NCBI RefSeq assembly: GCF_030010375.1
Contig: NZ_JASCRY010000002.1
Coordinates: 62,001 to 126,000 of the forward strand
Length of the DNA stretch: 64,000 nt
Source: Flavobacterium yafengii
GTDB lineage: Bacteria > Bacteroidota > Bacteroidia > Flavobacteriales > Flavobacteriaceae
Direction of reading: 5' to 3'
Position 1 is the stretch's first letter. Each line of letters starts with the position of its first letter. Below the pieces are notes generated by a model, which saw nothing but the letters and a program-made list of their open reading frames with translations, did no database searches and was not told the DNA's origin. The position numbers and the translations under genes are program-made. This document shows, piece after piece, positions 35,717 to 45,431 of this stretch.

Positions 35717-36136
35717 TTAAAATTGCTCTCTTCCAGCAAAATGGAAAGCACCTTCGATAGCTGCGTTTTCATCGCTATCAGAACCGTGAACTGCATTTTC
35801 TCCGATAGAAGTTGCGTAAGCTTTACGGATAGTTCCTTCAGCAGCTTCAGCTGGGTTTGTAGCACCGATTAAAGTTCTGAAATCTTCAACAGCGTTATCT
35901 TTTTCTAAAATAGCAGCAACAATTGGTCCTCTTGACATGAATTCAACTAATTCACCGTAGAAAGGTCTTGCAGCGTGAACTTCATAAAATGCTTGAGCAT
36001 CAGCAACAGTTAATTGCGTTAATTTCAAAGAAACGATTTTGAAACCTGCATTAGTAATCATTGCAAGTATGTTTCCGATGTGTCCGTTAGCAACAGCATC
36101 AGGCTTGATCATTGTAAATGTTCTATTAGTAGCCAT
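35717..36136 (-). CDS. ndk: Nucleoside diphosphate kinase
   Basis: 139-residue cytosolic enzyme that balances nucleoside triphosphates. Phospho-His117 in [34 protein letters not shown]-terminus and [18 protein letters not shown] loop. Full length. CAAAAGTA at 36169-36176 reads TACTTTTG on the minus strand, a probable -7 box. Single-gene unit. Confidence 0.97.
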   Translation of the reverse strand: MATNRTFTMIKPDAVANGHIGNILAMITNAGFKIVSLKLTQLTVADAQAFYEVHAARPFYGELVEFMSRGPIVAAILEKDNAVEDFRTLIGATNPAEAAEGTIRKAYATSIGENAVHGSDSDENAAIEGAFHFAGREQF

Positions 36137-36254
36137 TTTTTTGTTTTTTAAATTTTTCGAATTGGGTGCAAAAGTAAACTTTTTTTATGTGTTTATTTTA
36201 ATAAATCACCAATTAAAAGGAGTTTATTTAAGATTAATTAGGATTTTTTAAAAA

Positions 36255-37526
36255 TTAAACCTTAAAGATTAATTTATGTTTATAAAAAAGCCCTAAAATG
36301 AAAGACCAAATAGTTACATAAATCAAAGCTCCGGCTAAGGATGCCGTCATAGGATTATTGAAAACCGGTGCAATCCAAAAACTATACAGATAATTTTGAA
36401 GATTGATTTGTTCTGTTGGTATTTCAGGATTTTGAAATTGGATCATTTCCAATCCTTGTGGGATTATTTCCGAAAAGAAGAATACAATCATTGGATTTAC
36501 GCCCCAAATAAGAAATAGCTTTGTCCATTTTTTATAGTTTGCAATATCAATTACATAATAAAAAAGAGTCAAAGAAAGTATTGCCAAACCGGATGTGTAT
36601 AAAACAAAAGAGCTCGTCCACAATGATTTGTTTAGTGGAAATACGATAGACCATAAAAGTGCAAGAATAATAAGAATGATCCCAGCGATTCCCATTCTTT
36701 TTGCAATTTCCAGTTTTGGTAATGGACGATTTAGCAATTGACCAATAAGCAATCCTATTATTCCGGAAGCTATTGCAGGAATAGTACTTAGAATTCCTTC
36801 TGGATCCCAAGTTTTTGTAACTGCCCATACATGATCTTTTAATAAAATACTGTCAATCCATGATGCTAAATTAGTTCCTTTTTCAAGGTTTACTAGACCA
36901 ATTCCAGGAACAGGAATCAGTGTCATTATTGCCCAATATCCTAATAAAATTGTTGAAGCTACTATAAGTTGTGTTTTTTGGGTAGTTTTTAAATACAAAA
37001 GAGATATTATAAAATATACAATTCCAATGCGCTGTAAAACGCCGGGAAGTCTCACGTCTTGATAAGCTTCAATACCACTGTAAGCTAAGAATACATAAAC
37101 AGCAAATATAGCAACGGCTAAATAGGTTTTGACTTTTGGATTGAAACTTCCCATAAGTGCATAGCCTACGCCAATTGTTATGATTAATCGTCCTATTAAT
37201 AACGGGATTCCTTCCAGTCCGAAGAGTTGTATTTTTCCAAAAAAATTAAAAAAGACCCCTAAACAAAACATGCGCAGTGAGCGAACCATTATTTTATTAA
37301 AAGTTGTACTGTCAAAAGTTTTTGTAGGCATTGCGAAAGAAACAGCTACGCCCATAATGAAAATAAAAAACGGAAAAACTAAATCGGTGGGAGTGCAACC
37401 ATTCCAATCAGAGTGTAATAAAGGAGGATAGACTGTCGCCCAGCTTCCTGGATTGTTGACAATGGTCATTAATAAAATAGTAAATCCTCTAAATACATCC
37501 AGTGAAATCAGGCGTTCTTTGATCAT
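36255..37526 (-). CDS. NagX-like transmembrane acetyltransferase (DUF5009/HGSNAT type)
   Basis: 423 residues with about ten to eleven membrane helices. ERLISLDVFRGFTILLMTIVNNPGSW is the family start; PTDLVFPFFIFIMGVAVSFAM and GVLQRIGIVYFI follow. Relatives acetylate amino sugars across the membrane, as in heparan-alpha-glucosaminide N-acetyltransferase, or take part in GlcNAc use. It starts 16 bp after the bshC stop and on the same strand, so it is probably in its operon; a functional link to bacillithiol (made from GlcNAc-malate) is only suggestive. Confidence 0.85.
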   Translation of the reverse strand: MIKERLISLDVFRGFTILLMTIVNNPGSWATVYPPLLHSDWNGCTPTDLVFPFFIFIMGVAVSFAMPTKTFDSTTFNKIMVRSLRMFCLGVFFNFFGKIQLFGLEGIPLLIGRLIITIGVGYALMGSFNPKVKTYLAVAIFAVYVFLAYSGIEAYQDVRLPGVLQRIGIVYFIISLLYLKTTQKTQLIVASTILLGYWAIMTLIPVPGIGLVNLEKGTNLASWIDSILLKDHVWAVTKTWDPEGILSTIPAIASGIIGLLIGQLLNRPLPKLEIAKRMGIAGIILIILALLWSIVFPLNKSLWTSSFVLYTSGLAILSLTLFYYVIDIANYKKWTKLFLIWGVNPMIVFFFSEIIPQGLEMIQFQNPEIPTEQINLQNYLYSFWIAPVFNNPMTASLAGALIYVTIWSFILGLFYKHKLIFKV

Positions 37527-37542
37527 TAGTTTTTGGGTGGTT

Positions 37543-39135
37543 TTAAGGAAGTGTAATTATATCAAAATTAGACTGTAAAGGCTTGAGTTGATTCACCAAT
37601 GTTGGAATCAGATTGTCACCATTTTCTAAATAAAATTCCGAAAAATTAGTTTGGCGTTCCTGTAAACTTTGGTTGGGAAATAATTCGTTTTGCAAGTCTG
37701 TGATGCGTTGTAAAACATCACTTAATTTTCTTTTTTGTGCTTTAAGCAAACGTTTCTCCAGATTTTCTAATCCTTTAGTTTGTTTTACTTCCTGTGCTTT
37801 TACAGCTCCAATAAAAGATTTATCTGTTTTATTTGCTACTTCATAAAGCGCTTCAAATTGTTTTTGCAATTGGGTTTTCAAATGCGTTAAATCGATTGGG
37901 AAATCTGATAATTGTTTGGTTTTAGTATTCACTAAATCATCCTGTTTTGAAAATAAATCGGCCCAATTCAAGTCTAATTTGTCTGCTTTTTTAGTTTGCT
38001 TTTCGGTTGCTAATAGAACAGAGTTTCTAAGTAGAAGGATTGGAAAAGTTATTTTTGCAGCAGCAAAAAAGGATTTTAGTTCTAACCAATATGCGATTTC
38101 TCCGCCTCCGCCAATGTAGCATAAATTAGGTAGAATAACTTCTTGATACAACGGACGCATAATCACGTTAGGACTGAATTTCTCTGGATGATTCTCTAAA
38201 AGTGTTAGAATTTCACTTTCAGAAAACTCGATTTTAGTGTGATTTACTTTGTAAGTATCATTTTCAAAGATGATGCGTTCTCTGATGTCATCTTCGATAT
38301 AAAACAAATTAATTTCCCGTGGATTGACTTGAACCGTGTAGTCTTTTAATTTTTCAGCAGTTTCCAATACTAATTTATGGGATGACTGTTGCAATAATTC
38401 TTCTTTTACAAAAGGAATGAAGTTGCGTTTTAAATCCTGATTATCTGCGTCCAAAATGACTAAGCCATACGCGCCAAAAAGGGCATTGGCCAAAAATCTC
38501 GTAGCATCGGCTAAATTATCGTGATTGAGATAAGAATCTTCAAATAGTTTTTTGAGTGTATTTGCATTTGTACTGGAACCTAATTCCAGCGCATATACTT
38601 CAAGGAAATCAGCTAAACCTTCAGTAGATAATCTACCAACAGGACCAGTGCTTTCTTTGTTCCAACGGAATTTTTTACCTTTAAAATTAAAATAATTGAT
38701 TTCTTCAAAATCATGATCCTCGGTTGCCATCCAATAAATTGGGACAAAATTTGAATCAGGATATTTTGCTTTTAATTCGGTTGTTAAATTAATGGTTGAA
38801 ATAATTTTGTACAAAAAATACAATGGCCCACTGAATAAATTCAATTGATGACCAGTGGTAATGGTAAATGTATTGGAATTTGCTAAAGAGGCAATATTTT
38901 GATTTGTTAAAGCCGAAGTTTCAACGGTATTGTATTGTTTTTGCAAAACAGAAACTAAAGTAGCTCTGGAAGTATCATCAAAATTAGCTTGCTTCTCCTG
39001 AATTTGCGATTCAAAATTTCCAAGATTGGGAAAACGATGGTATAAAGAGTGAAGATTGCTTTTTTCCTCTAAATAATCATTCATTAGAGCAGAAAAATAT
39101 CCGGAATTCTGATAGCTGATACAGTCGGTTGGCAT
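37543..39135 (-). CDS. bshC: Bacillithiol biosynthesis cysteine-adding enzyme BshC
   Basis: 530 residues. N-terminal IPIYWMATEDHDFEEI-like segment (VPIYWMATEDHDFEEINYFNF), TGHQLNLFSGPLYFLYKI and a C-terminal coiled coil (KGLENLEKRLLKAQKRKLSDVLQRI) match BshC. It joins cysteine to GlcN-malate, the last step of bacillithiol synthesis, so this organism probably uses bacillithiol as low-molecular-weight thiol. Possibly co-transcribed with the NagX-like gene downstream. Confidence 0.94.
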   Translation of the reverse strand: MPTDCISYQNSGYFSALMNDYLEEKSNLHSLYHRFPNLGNFESQIQEKQANFDDTSRATLVSVLQKQYNTVETSALTNQNIASLANSNTFTITTGHQLNLFSGPLYFLYKIISTINLTTELKAKYPDSNFVPIYWMATEDHDFEEINYFNFKGKKFRWNKESTGPVGRLSTEGLADFLEVYALELGSSTNANTLKKLFEDSYLNHDNLADATRFLANALFGAYGLVILDADNQDLKRNFIPFVKEELLQQSSHKLVLETAEKLKDYTVQVNPREINLFYIEDDIRERIIFENDTYKVNHTKIEFSESEILTLLENHPEKFSPNVIMRPLYQEVILPNLCYIGGGGEIAYWLELKSFFAAAKITFPILLLRNSVLLATEKQTKKADKLDLNWADLFSKQDDLVNTKTKQLSDFPIDLTHLKTQLQKQFEALYEVANKTDKSFIGAVKAQEVKQTKGLENLEKRLLKAQKRKLSDVLQRITDLQNELFPNQSLQERQTNFSEFYLENGDNLIPTLVNQLKPLQSNFDIITLP

Positions 39136-39227
39136 GTTTTGAGTTTCTAAATTTGTCGCTAAAGTAAGAAAAAGTAAAGTTATGTTTTTTTGGTTTAAGA
39201 TATGTTTAGGAAATGTCTATTTTTAAA

Positions 39228-39260
39228 TTGTTAAGAATCCATTTTTAACCTTTATTTTTG
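39228..39260 (+). promoter_or_regulatory. Probable promoter of the radical SAM gene
   Basis: TTG at 39228-39230, 22-bp spacer, TATTTTTG at 39253-39260. The TTG start codon at 39278 is 17 bp beyond the -7 box, giving a short leader. Confidence 0.6.
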
Positions 39261-39277
39261 CACCAAACTTATTCCTT

Positions 39278-41470
39278 TTGAAAACCAAATTATTCGTAAT
39301 CACGCCTCCTTTTACCCAACTGAATACACCGTATCCGGCAACCGCATATATCAAAGGGTTTCTGAACACCAAAAACATTGAGTCTGTGCAGGCGGATTTG
39401 GGTATTGAAGTGATTTTGAAATTGTTTTCGAAAAAAGGACTTGAAGATTTGTTTAATTACTCAAGATCCAAAACCCAATACCCAACACCCAATAGCCAAA
39501 GAATTTCCGCTTTACAAGATGAATACCTTAAAACGATTGATCCCGTAATTTCTTTTTTACAAGGGAAAAATCCAACCTTGGCACTTCAAATATGTCAGGA
39601 AGATTTCTTGCCGGAAGCGTCCCGTTTTGCACAATTGGAAGAACTCGATTGGGCTTTTGGAACGATGGGAACACAAGACAAAGCCAAGCATTTAGCGACT
39701 TTGTATCTGGAAGATATTTCGGATTTTATTGTGGAATGTGTTGATGCTAATTTTGGTTTTAGCCGCTATGCGGAACGTTTGGGACGAAGTGCGAATTCTT
39801 TTGACGAATTGTACGAAGCTTTACAGCAGGAACCTACTTATATTGATAATTTACTTCTTTCTATTCTAAAAGAACGAATAGAAACTATTCAACCTACATT
39901 ATTCCTAATTTCGATTCCGTTTCCAGGGAATTTATATTCGGCTTTTCGTTCCGCCCAATGGGTGAAAAAGCATCATCCAAATATCAAGATTTCGATGGGA
40001 GGTGGTTTTCCCAATACCGAATTGCGTTCGCTTTCAGATGCCCGAGTGTTTGAGTTTTTCGATTTTATTACGTTGGATGATGGTGAAATGCCAATTGAAG
40101 AATTAATTTCCAATATTGAAAATCCAGATTACAATTCCTACAAACGAACCTTTCTATTGGAAGAAGGAAAAGTAGTTTACAAAAATAATTCTCTAAAACA
40201 CGATTACAAACAATCGCAAGTGGGAACTCCCGATTATTCTGATTTACTTTTGGATAAATACATTTCGGTTATCGAAATTGTGAATCCAATGCACCGTATG
40301 TGGAGCGATGGCCGCTGGAACAAACTCACCATGGCGCACGGTTGCTATTGGGGGAAATGTACGTTTTGTGATATTTCATTGGATTATATCAAAATTTACG
40401 AACCCGTTGCTGCCAATTTATTGTGCGACCGAATGGAGGAAATGATTGCCCAAACAGGCGAGAATGGATTTCATTTTGTTGATGAAGCCGCACCTCCGGC
40501 TTTGATGCGCGCTTTGGCTCTCGAAATCCTTCGCAGGAAATTAGCAGTGACGTGGTGGACCAACATTCGATTTGAAAAAAGCTTTACCAAAGACTTGTGT
40601 TTGCTTCTAAAAGCATCCGGTTGTATCGCCGTTTCTGGCGGTCTCGAAGTCGCTTCCGATAGATTGTTAAAATTAATAGACAAAGGTGTAACGGTAGAAC
40701 AAGTTGCGAAAGTGACCCGAAATTTCACTGAAGCAGGCGTTATGGTTCATGCGTATTTGATGTACGGTTATCCTACACAAACCATTCAGGAAACGGTGGA
40801 TAGTCTCGAAATGGTGCGTCAATTATTTGAAGTTGGGGTATTACAATCGGGATTCTGGCATCAATTTGCGATGACCGCGCACAGTCCAGTGGGTTTGTAT
40901 CCGGAGAAATTTGGTGTAATAAAAGAAACCGAAGCAATTGGAACTTTCGCCAATAACGATATTAATTATACCGATGCAACAGGAATCGATCATGATAAAT
41001 TCAGTTTTGGACTCAAGAAATCCTTATTCAATTTTATGCACGGAATCTGTTTTGATTATGAATTGCAGGATTGGTTTGAGTTTAAAATTCCAAAGACTAA
41101 AATTTCACCCGATTTTATTTTTGATGCCTTACAGGAAGACGATGATTTCAATATCAAACCTACGGCTAAAATCGTTTGGTTAGGTGGGAAGCCATTTATT
41201 GAACATTTTACAAAATCTAAAAAAGGGAATTCTTGGGAAATGATGACTTTGACTTTTCATGATAAAAAAGAAAGTTTCTCCATTCAAACCAATAAAAAGG
41301 AAGGAGAATGGTTGGTTGAAATGCTGCTAAAAATTTCCGTTTCGAATGCTAAAATTTATAATTACCAAGAAGTTAAAGCTAATTTCGAATCACATCTTGA
41401 AGACTTTGAATTATTTTGGTACTCAAAACCTATTAAAACCCTTAGAGAGTTTGGATTATTAGTATTATAA
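39278..41470 (+). CDS. B12-binding-type radical SAM protein
   Basis: 730 residues. N-terminal ~1-300 reads as a cobalamin-binding-like domain (TPPFTQLNTPYPATAYIKGFLN; later SMGGGFPNTELRSL). The radical SAM core holds GCYWGKCTFCD, that is C-X4-C-X2-C, binding a 4Fe-4S cluster that cleaves SAM; HFVDEAAPPALMRALALEIL and SGGLEVASDRLLKLIDKG are further core strands. The start is TTG at 39278; no ATG is near, and KTKLFVITPPF fits the family start. Probably acts on a lipid, cofactor or polyketide-like substrate; function unknown. Single gene, followed after 99 bp by the carboxylase operon. Confidence 0.85.
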   Translation: MKTKLFVITPPFTQLNTPYPATAYIKGFLNTKNIESVQADLGIEVILKLFSKKGLEDLFNYSRSKTQYPTPNSQRISALQDEYLKTIDPVISFLQGKNPTLALQICQEDFLPEASRFAQLEELDWAFGTMGTQDKAKHLATLYLEDISDFIVECVDANFGFSRYAERLGRSANSFDELYEALQQEPTYIDNLLLSILKERIETIQPTLFLISIPFPGNLYSAFRSAQWVKKHHPNIKISMGGGFPNTELRSLSDARVFEFFDFITLDDGEMPIEELISNIENPDYNSYKRTFLLEEGKVVYKNNSLKHDYKQSQVGTPDYSDLLLDKYISVIEIVNPMHRMWSDGRWNKLTMAHGCYWGKCTFCDISLDYIKIYEPVAANLLCDRMEEMIAQTGENGFHFVDEAAPPALMRALALEILRRKLAVTWWTNIRFEKSFTKDLCLLLKASGCIAVSGGLEVASDRLLKLIDKGVTVEQVAKVTRNFTEAGVMVHAYLMYGYPTQTIQETVDSLEMVRQLFEVGVLQSGFWHQFAMTAHSPVGLYPEKFGVIKETEAIGTFANNDINYTDATGIDHDKFSFGLKKSLFNFMHGICFDYELQDWFEFKIPKTKISPDFIFDALQEDDDFNIKPTAKIVWLGGKPFIEHFTKSKKGNSWEMMTLTFHDKKESFSIQTNKKEGEWLVEMLLKISVSNAKIYNYQEVKANFESHLEDFELFWYSKPIKTLREFGLLVL

Positions 41471-41569
41471 GTTTTTCTCTCTAACTATATCTATTTAGCA
41501 TAAAACTTAATTTTAGGTTTACGAAAACGTTTTCTTTTACTTATTTTTACGATTCTAAAATAGAAACAA

Positions 41570-42055
41570 ATGAGTATTGGTTATAAAGTTAATGTAAACG
41601 ACACTTTTCATTTTGATTTGGAAAAGGAAAGTGTTTCACAACTAGATGTAGTGAGTGTGGAGACGAACAAGTTCCATATTTTACACGAAAACACACCTTA
41701 TCAAGCGGAAATCGTCACTTCTGATTTTCTTCAAAAAAACTATACCGTCAAGGTAAACAACAACACCTATACCGTTGCCATTTCAAATCCTTTGGATATT
41801 TTGATTAAGGAAATGGGATTCGAAACGGGACTTACCAAACAAGTCAATTTTATCAAAGCACCTATGCCCGGATTGATTCTAGAAATCAGTGTTGTGGTAG
41901 GACAAACTGTAAAAGAGAACGACAACCTGATTATTTTGGGTGCCATGAAAATGGAAAACAGTTTTCTTTCCCCGAGAGATGGCGTTATCAAAACCATTTC
42001 GGTTGCTATGGGAGATGCTGTGGATAAAGGACAGTTGTTAATTGAGTTTGAATAA
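41570..42055 (+). CDS. Biotin carboxyl carrier subunit of an acyl-CoA carboxylase
   Basis: 161 residues. The last ~75 form a biotinyl domain with GAMKMEN, biotin on Lys127, and APMPGLILEISVVVGQTV before it. The first ~90 residues (VNDTFHFDLEKESV...NNNTYTVAI) are the beta-rich linker seen in propionyl-CoA carboxylase alpha chains of Bacteroidota. First gene of a three-gene set with biotin carboxylase and carboxyltransferase. Confidence 0.93.
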   Translation: MSIGYKVNVNDTFHFDLEKESVSQLDVVSVETNKFHILHENTPYQAEIVTSDFLQKNYTVKVNNNTYTVAISNPLDILIKEMGFETGLTKQVNFIKAPMPGLILEISVVVGQTVKENDNLIILGAMKMENSFLSPRDGVIKTISVAMGDAVDKGQLLIEFE

Positions 42056-42068
42056 TAAAATACGGCTA

Positions 42069-42129
42069 ATTCGCTAATTAAAAATAGAATATTGAATTAT
42101 TCAAAGGAAGAGATTTAAAATTAGCGAAT
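42069..42129. repeat. Inverted repeat between carrier and carboxylase genes
   Basis: Perfect 11-bp arms ATTCGCTAATT (42069-42079) and AATTAGCGAAT (42119-42129) around a 39-nt AT-rich loop. It lies in the 94-bp gap inside the carboxylase operon and could be a hairpin that limits readthrough or stabilises mRNA ends; no T-run follows. Confidence 0.65.
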
Positions 42130-42149
42130 CTGCGGTTAAAAAATAAAAA

Positions 42150-43592
42150 ATGAAAAAATTATTAGTTGCCAATAGAGGGGAAATCGCCATTAGGGTGATG
42201 AAAACCGCACAAAAAATGGGCATTAAAACCGTAGCAGTATATTCTACTGCCGACAGAAATGCACCGCACGTAAAATTTGCCGATGAAGCGGTTTGGATCG
42301 GAGAAGCGCCTTCGAGCCAATCGTATTTATTAGGAAGTAAAATTATAGAGGTTGCGAAATCCTTAAACGTAGATGCCATTCATCCAGGTTATGGATTTCT
42401 GAGTGAGAATGCGGATTTTGCCGAAGAAGCGGAGAAAAACAACATCATTTTTATTGGTCCAAAGTCGAAAGCGATAAAAATCATGGGAAGTAAATTAGCG
42501 GCTAAAGATGCCGTTAAACAATACAATATTCCAATGGTTCCCGGTTTTGACGAAGCCATTACTGATGTCGAAAAAGCAAAAGTAGTTGCTAAAAAAATTG
42601 GTTTCCCTATACTGATTAAAGCATCAGCAGGTGGTGGTGGAAAAGGAATGCGTGTGGTAGAAAGTGAAGCTGATTTCGAATCCCAAATGGATCGCGCCAT
42701 TAGTGAAGCCATTGCTGCTTTTGGAGATGGTTCCGTTTTTATCGAAAAATATGTGGGTTCGCCAAGACATATCGAAATTCAAATTATGGCAGACAGTCAT
42801 GGGAATGTGTTGTATTTATTCGAAAGAGAATGCAGTATCCAGCGTCGTCACCAAAAAGTAATTGAAGAAGCGCCTTCTTCGGTTTTAACACCGGAATTGC
42901 GTAAAAAAATGGGTGAAGCCGCTGTTTTGGTGGCTAAATCCTGTGATTATTTAGGAGCTGGAACCGTTGAATTTTTATTGGACGAAAATAATAATTTCTA
43001 CTTCTTGGAAATGAATACCCGTTTGCAGGTGGAACATCCCGTTACAGAATGGATTACCAGAACCGATTTGGTAGAACTGCAAATCAGAGTGGCAAGAGGA
43101 GAAGCATTGACAATCAAACAAGAAGATTTGAAAATAAAAGGACACGCGATGGAATTACGTGTGTATGCCGAAGATCCGATGAATGATTTCTTGCCGAGTG
43201 TAGGCCACTTAGACGTGTATCAATTGCCTGTTGGTGAAGGAATTCGTGTGGATAATGGTTTTGAGCAAGGCATGGATATTCCTATTTATTACGATCCGAT
43301 GTTGGCCAAATTAATCACTTATGGTGAAACCCGTGAAGAGGCTATTCAAATTATGATTAAGGCAATTGAAGATTATCATGTGGAAGGTGTGCAGACGACA
43401 CTGCCTTTCGGGAAATTTGTTTTTGAACACGAAGCGTTTCGTTCCGGGAAATTTGACACGCATTTCGTGAAGAATTATTACAATGCCGATGTGTTGAAAA
43501 AACAAATGGCGCAAGAAGCCGAAATCGCCGCTTTGGTGGCTTTGAAACAATATTTTGAAGATCAAAAAATAGTACGCTTATTAAACTCTTAA
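42150..43592 (+). CDS. accC: Biotin carboxylase subunit
   Basis: 480-residue ATP-grasp enzyme that carboxylates biotin on the carrier. KKLLVANRGEIAIRVMKTAQKMG start, ATP loop KASAGGGGKGMRVV (~155-168), FLEMNTRLQVEHPVTE with metal and catalytic residues (~288), and RIRVYAED-like MELRVYAEDP. Full length. The operon ends with a propionyl-type beta subunit, so it serves propionyl- or another acyl-CoA carboxylase more probably than fatty-acid acetyl-CoA carboxylase. Confidence 0.94.
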   Translation: MKKLLVANRGEIAIRVMKTAQKMGIKTVAVYSTADRNAPHVKFADEAVWIGEAPSSQSYLLGSKIIEVAKSLNVDAIHPGYGFLSENADFAEEAEKNNIIFIGPKSKAIKIMGSKLAAKDAVKQYNIPMVPGFDEAITDVEKAKVVAKKIGFPILIKASAGGGGKGMRVVESEADFESQMDRAISEAIAAFGDGSVFIEKYVGSPRHIEIQIMADSHGNVLYLFERECSIQRRHQKVIEEAPSSVLTPELRKKMGEAAVLVAKSCDYLGAGTVEFLLDENNNFYFLEMNTRLQVEHPVTEWITRTDLVELQIRVARGEALTIKQEDLKIKGHAMELRVYAEDPMNDFLPSVGHLDVYQLPVGEGIRVDNGFEQGMDIPIYYDPMLAKLITYGETREEAIQIMIKAIEDYHVEGVQTTLPFGKFVFEHEAFRSGKFDTHFVKNYYNADVLKKQMAQEAEIAALVALKQYFEDQKIVRLLNS

Positions 43593-43594
43593 AA

Positions 43595-43732
43595 CGTCAG
43601 TTCGAGTTGAGCAAAGGTTTTGAACAAAAAACCTTTGGGAAGTATCGAGAACTTTACATTTCATAAGGCTTCTCGATACAATTTTAAACAGTAAAGCTAC
43701 CGCATTACTGTTCAAAACCACTCGAAGTGACG
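43595..43732. repeat. Multi-hairpin repeat element in the carboxylase operon
   Basis: Outer arms CGTCAGTTCGAGT (from 43595) and ACTCGAAGTGACG (43720-43732). Three inner hairpins: AAAGGTTT/AAACCTTT (43613-43636), GTATCGAGAA/TTCTCGATAC (43642-43679, perfect), AACAGTAA/TTACTGTT (43687-43712, perfect). It fills nearly all of the 177-bp gap between accC and the beta-subunit gene. GTCACTTCGAGTG-type elements recur, from memory, in many Bacteroidota genomes. Confidence 0.82.
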
Positions 43733-43769
43733 AAATTTTAAAAAACAATAGTATCCAATTCAATAAAGT

Positions 43770-45311
43770 ATGGAATCTAAAATAAAAACACTAAACGATA
43801 AAATTGCCGAAGCTCATTTGGGTGGAGGTAAAAATAGAATTGCAAAACAACATTCCAATAAAAAGCTAACAGCGAGAGAACGTGTCGAGTATTTGATGGA
43901 CGAAGGTTCTTTTGAAGAAATCGGGATGCTGGTGACGCACCGAACGTCTGATTTTGGAATGGAAAAAGAACTGTATTACGGTGATGGTGTCATTACGGGA
44001 TACGGAACCATAAACGGACGATTGGTCTATATTTTCGCACAGGATTTCACGGTTTTTGGTGGTTCATTATCTGAAACCCATGCCGAGAAAATCTGTAAAG
44101 TCATGGATATGGCAGTCAAAATGGGAGCGCCCATGATTGGACTGAATGATTCTGGTGGAGCCCGTATTCAGGAAGGTGTTCGTTCTTTGGGAGGTTATGC
44201 CGATATTTTTTATAGAAATGTACAAGCTTCAGGAGTTATTCCGCAAATCTCTGCGATTATGGGACCCTGCGCCGGTGGAGCCGTATATTCTCCTGCGATG
44301 ACTGATTTTACTATGATGGTTGAAGATACCAGTTACATGTTTGTTACCGGACCAAATGTGGTAAAAACCGTAACCAACGAAACCGTGACTTCGGAGGAAT
44401 TGGGTGGGGCGAGTACGCATTCTACTAAATCTGGTGTGGCACATTGCACGTCGACAAATGATGTGGAATGTCTGGAGGATTTGAAACGCTTGTTGAGTTA
44501 TTTGCCACAAAGCAACAAAGAAAAAGCACACAATTTACCTTACGAACTCAATGATGAGGTTCGTACCAAATTAGCGACTATTATTCCGGATAATCCCAAC
44601 AAACCGTACGACATGCACGAAGTGATTGGTGGAATTATTGATGAAGATTCGTTTTTTGAAATTCATAAAAATTATGCCGAAAATATCCTGGTAGGTTTTG
44701 CTCGATTGGGAGGGAAAAGCATTGGAATTATAGCAAACCAACCAATGATTTTAGCTGGTTGTCTTGATGTGAACAGTTCGAAAAAAGCGGCTCGATTTAC
44801 CCGTTTTTGCGATTGTTTTAATATTCCGTTATTGGTTTTGGTGGATGTACCCGGCTTTTTACCGGGAACCGATCAAGAATGGAACGGGATTATCGTTCAC
44901 GGTGCGAAACTGTTGTATGCTTTTAGCGAAGCAACCGTGCCAAGAGTAACCGTGATTACACGTAAAGCCTATGGTGGTGCGTATGATGTAATGAACTCCA
45001 AACACATTGGTGCCGACATGAATTTTGCCTGGCCAACTGCTGAAATTGCCGTGATGGGAGCCAAAGGCGCCTCTGAAATTATCTTCAAGAAAGAAATTAA
45101 TGAAGCCGAAGATCATGAAGCAAAACTCTTGGAAAAAGAAGCGGAATATGCTGATTTGTTCGCGAATCCGTATACAGCAGCACAACGTGGTTTTGTAGAT
45201 GAGGTAATCTTACCGCAAGACACTAGACGTAAACTGATAAAAGCATTTAGTATGCTCGAAAATAAAGTAAGCATTACTCCTAATAGAAAACACGGGAATA
45301 TTCCTTTGTAG
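43770..45311 (+). CDS. Acyl-CoA carboxylase carboxyltransferase subunit (propionyl-CoA type)
   Basis: 513 residues. Carboxyltransferase fold in two crotonase-like halves: [29 protein letters not shown] and [22 protein letters not shown] in the first, [34 protein letters not shown] and [32 protein letters not shown] in the second. It moves carboxyl from biotin to propionyl-CoA (giving methylmalonyl-CoA) or a similar acyl-CoA. With the B12 adenosyltransferase at 15801 it fits a methylmalonyl pathway. Followed by a terminator that ends the operon. Confidence 0.94.
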   Translation: MESKIKTLNDKIAEAHLGGGKNRIAKQHSNKKLTARERVEYLMDEGSFEEIGMLVTHRTSDFGMEKELYYGDGVITGYGTINGRLVYIFAQDFTVFGGSLSETHAEKICKVMDMAVKMGAPMIGLNDSGGARIQEGVRSLGGYADIFYRNVQASGVIPQISAIMGPCAGGAVYSPAMTDFTMMVEDTSYMFVTGPNVVKTVTNETVTSEELGGASTHSTKSGVAHCTSTNDVECLEDLKRLLSYLPQSNKEKAHNLPYELNDEVRTKLATIIPDNPNKPYDMHEVIGGIIDEDSFFEIHKNYAENILVGFARLGGKSIGIIANQPMILAGCLDVNSSKKAARFTRFCDCFNIPLLVLVDVPGFLPGTDQEWNGIIVHGAKLLYAFSEATVPRVTVITRKAYGGAYDVMNSKHIGADMNFAWPTAEIAVMGAKGASEIIFKKEINEAEDHEAKLLEKEAEYADLFANPYTAAQRGFVDEVILPQDTRRKLIKAFSMLENKVSITPNRKHGNIPL

Positions 45312-45332
45312 CATTTTATGAAAATTGAAAAG

Positions 45333-45358
45333 ACCACCTGATATAGGTGGTTTTTTTG
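45333..45358 (+). terminator. Intrinsic terminator of the carboxylase operon
   Basis: ACCACCT (45333-45339) pairs with AGGTGGT (45345-45351), followed by T-run. Confidence 0.85.
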
Positions 45359-45431
45359 TTAAATTTTATTAGATATTTCACTTCAAAATTCTCGTCTGTT
45401 GGAATTATTCTAGTCTCAACAAAATTTTCGT

